Of a stretch of DNA of 64,000 bases, positions 57,843-64,000 are shown one piece after another (the stretch's first letter is position 1; each line of letters opens with the position of its first letter). The DNA is taken from positions 1 through 64,000 of the forward strand of contig JAZSEA010000060.1 of NCBI GenBank assembly GCA_045531455.1, written 5' to 3'. The notes under the pieces were generated by a model. That model ran no database searches, was not told where the DNA came from, and was given only the letters and a program-made list of their open reading frames with translations. The position numbers and the translations under genes were made by a program. Source of the stretch: CAG-390 sp045531455. GTDB lineage: Bacteria > Bacillota > Clostridia > Oscillospirales > CAG-272.

Positions 57843-58874
57843 ATGATCGAAAAGAAGCGTTTCGGTGAAATCGAAGGCAGAGAGGTATCTCTCTACATAC
57901 TGAAGAACGATAATCTCGAGGTCACACTTTCGGATTACGGCGCAACCATCATCCGAATCCGTCTGACTCTGAAAAACGGCGAGGTCCGCGATCTTGTCCG
58001 CGGATACGATACCCTCGAATCCTATATGAACGCCGACGGCTATCTCGGCGCGGTCGTAGGACGTGTCGGAAACCGTATCTGCAGGGGCAAATTCACTCTT
58101 GACGGTAAGGATTACGAGCTTTACTGCAACAACGGCGTAAATCACCTCCACGGCGGTAAGATCGGCTTTGACAAGAAGATTTATGATACCGTCCTCGGAG
58201 ATGACTGCATTACTTTCTCTGCGGTATCTCCCGACGGTGAAGAGGGCTACCCGGGCAAGCTTGAGTATTCTGTTAAGTATACTCTGACCGAATCCAAGCT
58301 TTCCCTCACTTACTACGCTGTAACCGATAAGGCAACTCCCGTCAACCTCACCAATCACGTCTACTTTAATCTTATGGGCTCGGGCACTGTCTACACCCAC
58401 CGCATAAAGCTTGACGCGGACAGATACATCCCCACCGATGATACCCTCATCCCCACGGGCGAGATCGCATCCGTCGACGGCACTCCTTTTGATTTCAGAG
58501 AGGAAAAGTATCTGAGCGCGGGAATCCTCGGCACTCATAAGGATATCACACTCGGCGGCGGACTCGACCATTGCGTCGTATTTACCGACCGCGGAGAGGG
58601 AATGCACGAAAGAGTTTGCGTTAAGTCCCCCGACGGTCTCGTAACTCTTAAGACCTATACCGATATGCCCGCCGTACAGCTCTACAGCGGCAATTTCCTC
58701 GGAAACAAGGAATTCCCCTTCAGAGGCGGCGAGCGGCAGATCAAGCGCGCGGCATTCTGCCTTGAGACCGAGGCAATGCCCGACTCTGTAAATCACGAAA
58801 ACTTCACCAATACCGTCCTCCGTCCCGGAGAAGAGTACAAGACCGAGACGGTATATAAGTTCATTGCAAACTAA
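57843..58874 (+). CDS. galM: Aldose 1-epimerase (galactose mutarotase)
   Basis: The 343-residue protein has the conserved arginine in VVGRVGNRICRGKF, the histidines in NGVNHLHGGKIGFDKK and NLTNHVYFNLMGSG, GGGLDHCVV, and the glutamate in AFCLETEAMPDSVN. It converts beta- to alpha-hexoses for the kinase. The start at 57843 (ATG) is preferred over a GTG at 57834 because AAGGTG lies upstream. Confidence 0.95.
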   Translation: MIEKKRFGEIEGREVSLYILKNDNLEVTLSDYGATIIRIRLTLKNGEVRDLVRGYDTLESYMNADGYLGAVVGRVGNRICRGKFTLDGKDYELYCNNGVNHLHGGKIGFDKKIYDTVLGDDCITFSAVSPDGEEGYPGKLEYSVKYTLTESKLSLTYYAVTDKATPVNLTNHVYFNLMGSGTVYTHRIKLDADRYIPTDDTLIPTGEIASVDGTPFDFREEKYLSAGILGTHKDITLGGGLDHCVVFTDRGEGMHERVCVKSPDGLVTLKTYTDMPAVQLYSGNFLGNKEFPFRGGERQIKRAAFCLETEAMPDSVNHENFTNTVLRPGEEYKTETVYKFIAN

Positions 58875-59576
58875 ATGAAAAAGACCATTACTTCAAAAGC
58901 TACGGGAAAACTTCCCGTAGCTTTGCCATATATGATAGCTCTTGCGGCGTGTTGCATTGCAATGTCCGCGATCGAGCTGATTTTTACTCCAACATATTTC
59001 GTCAAAGCCGCAATAAAGCTGGCACTTTTTGTGATAATTCCGATCTCGCTTATTCTTGTCCGCAAAGAAACGTCCATCCTTCGCTTCTTCAAGCCGAACA
59101 GAAAGACCCTGCTCCCGATGCTCCTTTTCGGCGTCATTATGTATGCTTTCATCATCGGCGCGTATTTTCTTCTCGGCAAATACTTTGATCTTTCGAATAT
59201 CACATCCTCTCTTGACGAGATAGGTGTTACGAAGCAGAATTTTATTTTTGTCGCTCTCTATATCGCCGTCTGCAATTCCTTCCTCGAGGAATTCATCTTC
59301 CGCGGCTTCGGATTTATCGGACTGTCTGAAAAGATCGGCGAGAAAGCGGCGTGCATATTCAGCGCGATATGTTTTGCACTCTATCACGTCACAATGATGA
59401 TCGGCTGGTATTCCTTCGGACTTACTGCGCTTATCATTTTCGCTCTCTTCGTCGGCGGCGTGATACTCAATCTGCTTGATATCAAGTGCAAGACCGTCTA
59501 CCCCGCCTGGATCGTTCATATCTTTGCAAACCTTGCGATCAATACGATCGGAATGATACTTTTCGGTATTTTTTAA
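58875..59576 (+). CDS. CPBP family intramembrane metalloprotease
   Basis: The 233-residue protein is the second CPBP protease of the window, shorter than the one at 1392. Motif 1 is EEFIFRGFGF, motif 2 ALYHVTMM, motif 3 WIVHIFANLAIN. It starts directly after the galM stop. The membrane helices are about six. The role is unknown; a place in the sugar operon is probably co-transcription only. Confidence 0.88.
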   Translation: MKKTITSKATGKLPVALPYMIALAACCIAMSAIELIFTPTYFVKAAIKLALFVIIPISLILVRKETSILRFFKPNRKTLLPMLLFGVIMYAFIIGAYFLLGKYFDLSNITSSLDEIGVTKQNFIFVALYIAVCNSFLEEFIFRGFGFIGLSEKIGEKAACIFSAICFALYHVTMMIGWYSFGLTALIIFALFVGGVILNLLDIKCKTVYPAWIVHIFANLAINTIGMILFGIF

Positions 59577-59658
59577 TATTTATGAAGCTTGTTTTACGCA
59601 AGCTTCATATTTTTTCACATCCGAGCATATAATCAAATGCAAAGGAAGGTGAATAATA

Positions 59659-60876
59659 ATGAAAGTACTTGATCTCTTATCGCGTTTTTATAATAACCTT
59701 GACCGCAGAAGGCTCTGGATACTCTGGATAGCGAATATGCTCTGGATCATTATGCTTTTCTCATATATCTGCTGCCTTAATTCATACGCCGCACCGTGGG
59801 AGGAGAATATCCCCGAATTAGCCCCACTCGATTGCAAAAGCGCATTGCTTATGGAGGCGGAAACGGGAAGAGTCCTGTATGAGCAGAACGCAGACGAATC
59901 ACTCCCGCCCGCATCGGTCACAAAAGTGATGACACTCTTGCTTACAATGGAAGCGATCGAGAGGGGGACGATCACCCTCGACCAAATGCTCACGGCATCC
60001 GATCACGCTGCTTCAATGGGCGGAACACAGGTCTTTCTCGAGGTCGGCGAGCAGATGAGCACCGAGGATCTTCTTAAATCGGTTATAATCGCATCAGCGA
60101 ACGATGCTGCCGTGGTCCTCGCCGAGGCGATAGCCGGAAGCGAGGAATCCTTCGTTTCAATGATGAACTCACGCGCCGCAGAACTCGGTATGAATAATAC
60201 GCATTTCGAGAACACCAACGGTCTCGACGATACCGTAACGAATCACGTCACCTCTGCGCGCGATATTGCCATAATGTCCCGCGAACTTATCCGCCACGAA
60301 AAGATCCTTGAATACAGCTCAATCTGGATGGATACCGTTCGCAACGGCGAATTCGGACTTACCAACACAAACCGTCTCGTCCGCTTTTATAAGGGTGCAA
60401 CAGGACTTAAAACGGGTTCTACCTCAAAGGCGAAATTCTGTATCAGCGCAACCGCAAAGCGCGACGGAATGCACCTGATCGCGGTCATTATGGGATCTCC
60501 TACCCGCGATGTCAGAAATGCCGAAGCCAAAAAGCTCCTCGATTGGGGATTTGCAAATTATTCGCTTTATACCTATGAGCCTCAAGCGCTCGGCGAGATA
60601 AAGCTCCTCGGCGGAAACCGCGAAAGTATAGGTTGCGAAACACAGGGTATCTCTATACTTGTTCCCAAAGGATCGGCTTCGAAGGTCACGGCAGAGGTCG
60701 TTATTCCCGAAGAAGTGAACGCGCCGGTTGCAAAAGGAGACAGAATCGGAAGTGTTCGGTTAACGCTTGATTCCGAACCTATCGGTGAGGCGGAAATAGT
60801 GATTTCCGAGTCTGCGGAACGCATATCCTTTCTCGAATTGTTGCTTTTTATGCTTAAAAAATTTGTTTTATGCTGA
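59659..60876 (+). CDS. dacF: D-alanyl-D-alanine carboxypeptidase (DacF/PBP5 type)
   Basis: The 405-residue protein has an N-terminal membrane segment (LWILWIANMLWIIMLFSYICCLNSYA). The three active-site motifs are present: SVTK with the nucleophile serine near residue 82, SAN near 145 and KTG near 250. It trims the terminal D-Ala of peptidoglycan and controls cross-linking, including in spore formation. A C-terminal hydrophobic tail (FLELLLFMLKKFVL) may be the amphipathic anchor. It stands alone. Confidence 0.93.
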   Translation: MKVLDLLSRFYNNLDRRRLWILWIANMLWIIMLFSYICCLNSYAAPWEENIPELAPLDCKSALLMEAETGRVLYEQNADESLPPASVTKVMTLLLTMEAIERGTITLDQMLTASDHAASMGGTQVFLEVGEQMSTEDLLKSVIIASANDAAVVLAEAIAGSEESFVSMMNSRAAELGMNNTHFENTNGLDDTVTNHVTSARDIAIMSRELIRHEKILEYSSIWMDTVRNGEFGLTNTNRLVRFYKGATGLKTGSTSKAKFCISATAKRDGMHLIAVIMGSPTRDVRNAEAKKLLDWGFANYSLYTYEPQALGEIKLLGGNRESIGCETQGISILVPKGSASKVTAEVVIPEEVNAPVAKGDRIGSVRLTLDSEPIGEAEIVISESAERISFLELLLFMLKKFVLC

Positions 60877-60903
60877 TTTCTTGACGAATAACGAAAAATA
60901 GTG

Positions 60904-60932
60904 TTGAAATTTGCGGAATTTTGTGATACAAT
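60904..60932 (+). promoter_or_regulatory. Sigma-A promoter of pgi
   Basis: TTGAAA (60904-60909), 17-base spacer, TACAAT (60927-60932). Confidence 0.7.
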
Positions 60933-60969
60933 ATATAAGTAAAAATATATTCCAAGGATGGACATTTAC

Positions 60970-62304
60970 ATGGCACTGAAACTTGATGATAAGTTTATCA
61001 AACCCTTTATCACAGAAGAAGAAATAGCTGCGATCGCCCCCGAGGTAGACGCGGCTGCAGCTTCCCTCAGAGCGGGAACGGGCAAGGGCTCCGAAATGCT
61101 CGGCTGGCTCACTCTTCCCGAAAACTACGACAAAGAAGAATTCGCAAGAATCAAGACCGCAGCAGAGAAGATCAAGAAGTCCTGCGACGTCTTTATCGTT
61201 ATCGGCATCGGCGGATCATATCTTGGCTCCCGCGCAGTCGTTGAATTCCTGCGTTCCCCCAGATACAACCTTCTCAAGAAGGATACTCCCGATATCTACT
61301 TCTCGGGATGCAATATCAGCGGCAGCGACCTTGATGAGCTTCTTGCCATCTGTGAGGGACGCGACGTTTGCATCAACGTAATTTCCAAGTCGGGCACGAC
61401 AACAGAGCCCGCGGTTGCCTTCAGATACTTCCGCGCTTGGCTTGAAAACAAGTACGGCAAGGAAGGCGCAAAGGAGCGTATCTTTGTTACCACCGATAAG
61501 GCACGCGGAACTCTGAAATCCTTCTCGACCGATGCGGGCTACGAGACCTTCGTGGTCCCGGATGACGTCGGCGGACGCTTCTCGGTCCTCTCCGCAGTCG
61601 GACTTCTTCCCATTGCAGTATCGGGCATCGATATCGACGAGCTTATGAGCGGCGCTGCTGACGCTATGACCGCGCTTTCCTCGGGCGACGTTTATACCAA
61701 CGATGCTTACAGATATGCCGCTCTCCGCAATATCCTCTACCGCAAGGGTAAGGTCACCGAGATCCTCGTAGGCTACGAGCCCTATGAGCAGATGTTCTGC
61801 GAGTGGTGGAAGCAGCTCTACGGCGAAAGCGAAGGTAAGGACGGCAAGGGACTTTATCCTTCTTCTGTAATCTTCTCGACCGATCTCCACTCCCTCGGTC
61901 AGTACGTTCAGTCGGGTCTGCGCACCATCTTCGAGACCGTTCTTTCTGTAGAAACTCCCGATAGTGAGGCAAAGGTGCCGAACGATCCCGCAAATATCGA
62001 CGGGCTCAATTTCCTCTCGGGTATGCCTATGGCAGAGGTAAACCGCACCGCTATGAACGGCACTCTTCTTGCTCACGTTGACGGCGGAGTACCCAATATC
62101 GTTCTCAGACTCGCTGACAGAAGCCCCCGTTCTCTCGGCTATATGATCTATTTCTTCGAGCTCGCGTGTGCTGTTTCGGGCTACGTTCTTGACGTCAACC
62201 CCTTCGATCAGCCCGGCGTTGAGGCATATAAAAAAAATATGTTCGCTCTTCTTGGTAAGCCCGGCTACGAGGAAATGACCGCAGAACTCCGTGCAAGACT
62301 CTAA
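60970..62304 (+). CDS. pgi: Glucose-6-phosphate isomerase
   Basis: The 444-residue short firmicute-type PGI has IGIGGSYLGSRAVVEFLRS (phosphate loop), VISKSGTTTEPAVAFRYFR, VGGRFSVLSAVGLLPIAV and the catalytic lysine region NPFDQPGVEAYKKNMFALLG. It links glucose-6-phosphate and fructose-6-phosphate in glycolysis. The start at 60970 follows AAGGATGG. Strong codon bias. Confidence 0.97.
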   Translation: MALKLDDKFIKPFITEEEIAAIAPEVDAAAASLRAGTGKGSEMLGWLTLPENYDKEEFARIKTAAEKIKKSCDVFIVIGIGGSYLGSRAVVEFLRSPRYNLLKKDTPDIYFSGCNISGSDLDELLAICEGRDVCINVISKSGTTTEPAVAFRYFRAWLENKYGKEGAKERIFVTTDKARGTLKSFSTDAGYETFVVPDDVGGRFSVLSAVGLLPIAVSGIDIDELMSGAADAMTALSSGDVYTNDAYRYAALRNILYRKGKVTEILVGYEPYEQMFCEWWKQLYGESEGKDGKGLYPSSVIFSTDLHSLGQYVQSGLRTIFETVLSVETPDSEAKVPNDPANIDGLNFLSGMPMAEVNRTAMNGTLLAHVDGGVPNIVLRLADRSPRSLGYMIYFFELACAVSGYVLDVNPFDQPGVEAYKKNMFALLGKPGYEEMTAELRARL

Positions 62305-62341
62305 AAAATTAAAATTTGTGCGGTTTTCGTCAAAAATAGTC

Positions 62342-62370
62342 TTGATTTTATCGGAAAACTATTGTATAAT
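62342..62370 (+). promoter_or_regulatory. Sigma-A promoter of the small P-loop gene
   Basis: TTGATT (62342-62347), 17-base spacer, TATAAT (62365-62370). Confidence 0.75.
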
Positions 62371-62411
62371 ATTATAAAGATTTATAATCACCCAACTTCC
62401 AGGAGGTTAAA

Positions 62412-62819
62412 ATGCTCAAATTAATTGTCGGAAAAAAAGGTTCCGGAAAGACCAAAGCTCTCATCAATATGATCAATGAGACCCTTGAAACATCCAACGG
62501 CTGCGTTGTATGCCTTGAGAAGGGTATCAAGCTTCGCTATGACGTAAATTATCGCTGCAGACTTATCAACGTAGACGAGTACTATCTCTACGGCGCATCT
62601 CAGCTTTACGGCTTTGTTGCAGGCGTTCTTGCAGGCAACCATGACGTTACCGATCTTTACATCGACGGAACTCTCCGTATCTGCAACGGCGATGTTGAAT
62701 CCTTCGAGAAGTGCGCTCATCACCTCGACGAGCTCGCTGACCGCTATAAGATGAACATCGTTGCTACCGTTTCTCTGGCAGAGGACGAGATTCCCGAAGC
62801 TCTTAAAAAGTATATCTGA
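62412..62819 (+). CDS. Small P-loop NTPase of unknown function
   Basis: The 135-residue protein has Walker A VGKKGSGKTKALI at residue 6. A Walker-B-like VTDLYIDGTLRI lies near residue 80, and MNIVATVSLAEDEIPEALKKY ends it. At this size it is only an ATP/GTP-binding core, without transport or kinase extensions. It has its own promoter and AGGAGG site and highly biased codons, so it is probably abundant. It sits between pgi and guaB. Confidence 0.7.
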   Translation: MLKLIVGKKGSGKTKALINMINETLETSNGCVVCLEKGIKLRYDVNYRCRLINVDEYYLYGASQLYGFVAGVLAGNHDVTDLYIDGTLRICNGDVESFEKCAHHLDELADRYKMNIVATVSLAEDEIPEALKKYI

Positions 62820-62838
62820 GTCATCGGATAGTATAGGT

Positions 62839-62867
62839 ATAGCCGGGTCTTGTTGAGGTCCGGCTAT
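62839..62867 (+). terminator. Hairpin between the P-loop gene and guaB
   Basis: ATAGCCGG pairs with CCGGCTAT around a 13-base loop, then TGAAAAATTTT. It is terminator-like but with a weak T-tract; a regulatory role for guaB is possible. Confidence 0.4.
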
Positions 62868-62902
62868 TGAAAAATTTTGATTAATTTAAAGGAAGTGAAA
62901 TA

Positions 62903-64000
62903 ATGGCATATTATTACAAGGAACCCTCGCGTACATTCAGCGAGTATCTTCTTATTCCCGGATACACGTCACCCGATTGCATCCCTGCTAACGTATCGCT
63001 CAAGACCCCTCTTGTTAAGTTCCGAAAAGGCGAGGAGCCTGCGATCTCTCTCAATATTCCTATGGTATCTGCAATTATGCAGTCGGTATCCGACGATAGG
63101 ATGGCTATCGCTCTCGCAAGAGAGGGCGGAATGTCCTTTATCTACGGCGCACAGACCATCGAGAAGGAAGCCGCAATGGTTGCAAGAGTCAAGAACTATA
63201 AGGCAGGATTCGTTGTAAGCGATTCCAATCTTACTCCGGATAATACTCTTGCGGACGTTCTCGAGCTCGTCCGCCGTAACGGTCATAATACCATCGCTAT
63301 TACCGCTGACGGAACAGGCAGCGGCAAACTTGTTGGTATTGTTACAAGCCGTGACTACCGCGTATCCCGTATGTCGACCGATGTTAAGGTCTCCGAGTTT
63401 ATGACTCCCCTTGAGAAGCTTATCACAGCTCCTGCAGAGACCACTCTTAAGGAAGCAAACGATATCATCTGGGACCATAAGCTCAATTCGCTTCCTATCG
63501 TTGATGCAAATGGTAACCTTATGTACTTCGTATTCCGCAAGGACTATTCCGAGCATAAGGACAATCCCCTCGAAATGCTCGATAGCCAGAAGAGATTTAT
63601 GGTCGGCGCAGGTATCAATACCCGTGACTATAAGGAAAGAGTTCCCGCACTTGTTGAGGCGGGTGCAGACGTACTCTGCATCGACGCCTCCGAGGGCTTT
63701 ACCTGCTGGCAGAAGATGACCCTCGATTTCATTCGCGAGAAGTACGGCGACACCGTTAAGGTTGGCGCGGGTAACGTAGTTGACCGCGAAGGTTTCCGCT
63801 TCCTCGCAGAGGCAGGCGCAGATTTCGTCAAGGTCGGTATCGGCGGCGGATCCATCTGCATCACCCGTGAGCAGAAGGGTATCGGACGCGGACAGGCTAC
63901 CGCCCTTATCGAGGTAGCAGCCGCACGTGACGAGTATTTCGAGGAGACTGGTATCTACGTTCCGATCTGCTCGGACGGCGGTATCGTTCACGACTATCAT
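62903..64000 (+). CDS. guaB: IMP dehydrogenase, 5' part (366 codons visible)
   Basis: The gene is cut by the end of the window. The product oxidises IMP to XMP, the first step of GMP synthesis. Residues visible are SEYLLIPGYTSPDCIPANVSL, two CBS domains at about 90-215 (ITAPAETTLKEANDIIWDHKLNSLPIVD), VGAGINTRDYKERVPALVEAGADVLCIDASEG, and the catalytic loop FVKVGIGGGSICITREQKGIGRGQ with the active cysteine. The loop reads GGGSICITR instead of the more common GPGSICTTR. RBS AAAGGAAG lies upstream. Confidence 0.95.
   Translation, partial: MAYYYKEPSRTFSEYLLIPGYTSPDCIPANVSLKTPLVKFRKGEEPAISLNIPMVSAIMQSVSDDRMAIALAREGGMSFIYGAQTIEKEAAMVARVKNYKAGFVVSDSNLTPDNTLADVLELVRRNGHNTIAITADGTGSGKLVGIVTSRDYRVSRMSTDVKVSEFMTPLEKLITAPAETTLKEANDIIWDHKLNSLPIVDANGNLMYFVFRKDYSEHKDNPLEMLDSQKRFMVGAGINTRDYKERVPALVEAGADVLCIDASEGFTCWQKMTLDFIREKYGDTVKVGAGNVVDREGFRFLAEAGADFVKVGIGGGSICITREQKGIGRGQATALIEVAAARDEYFEETGIYVPICSDGGIVHDYH

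Noticed and set aside
62969..64000. Minus-strand frame of 343 codons at the right edge
   Set aside because: It is the shadow of guaB, which reads through to the window end on the plus strand with a full IMPDH active-site loop.

Overview
The window looks like chromosomal DNA of an anaerobic, endospore-forming member of the Firmicutes (class Clostridia). The evidence is a clear sporulation sigma factor SigG, an oxygen-sensitive indolepyruvate:ferredoxin oxidoreductase (IorAB), ClpC, PlsY, many TTGACA-N17-TATAAT promoters with strong GGAGG ribosome binding sites, and large CT-rich lipoproteins with threonine/alanine/proline linkers typical of gut Clostridia. The genus cannot be named from the sequence alone. 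About 57 protein genes, three leucine tRNA genes and several repeat families are supported.

Layout. 1-5.9 kb: a lone sugar-ABC ATPase (MsmX type), a CPBP membrane protease, a TadA-Mpg fusion, a lipoprotein and an XRE regulator. 5.9-15.7 kb: iorAB, plsY, a methyltransferase, a FolC-like protein without a P-loop, a wall or membrane-anchored surface protein, a GNAT enzyme and an LD-carboxypeptidase. 15.9-20.9 kb: a MacB-type ABC ATPase-permease, a GDSL hydrolase and two flavodoxin-like proteins. 21-21.9 kb: tRNA-Leu(GAG) and tRNA-Leu(CAG) with tRNA-mimicking repeats, including five 110-bp tandem units. 21.9-35.7 kb: a catabolic island of two divergent operons led by a solute-binding lipoprotein and an AraC regulator. 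It includes an Old Yellow Enzyme with a cysteine cluster, an SDR, a fumarate-reductase-like flavoprotein, a 2-hydroxyacid dehydrogenase, a predicted alpha/alpha-barrel enzyme, a Gfo/Idh/MocA protein, a metallo-beta-lactamase fold protein and two sugar phosphate isomerase-like TIM barrels. A PnuC transporter with its own attenuator-like leader lies among them. 35.8-43.8 kb: a second solute-binding lipoprotein, gdhA, clpC and three spore or wall-associated genes. 44-46.9 kb: an ECF sigma/membrane anti-sigma operon whose third gene has a stop codon inside its signal peptide, then tRNA-Leu(CAA) with a diverged copy of the 21-kb repeat. 47-54.7 kb: a two-component system, rplS, an FAD oxidoreductase, sigG, and a NitT/TauT-type ABC operon under a Crp/Fnr regulator. 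54.8-64 kb: sugar nucleotide metabolism (nucleotidyltransferase, NahK-like kinase, galE, galM), a CPBP protease, a D,D-carboxypeptidase, pgi, a small P-loop protein and the start of guaB.

How parts work together. The MsmX-type ATPase and the solute-binding protein at 35.8 kb share an upstream palindrome, so they may be co-regulated parts of sugar uptake, although no permease is present here. The kinase, nucleotidyltransferase, GalE and GalM form a galactose or hexosamine route without GalT. The most unusual observations are tRNA-Leu-associated repeats whose T-arm mimic matches the tRNA of each locus, the TadA-Mpg fusion, the P-loop-less FolC relative, and the structured leader of the PnuC gene.
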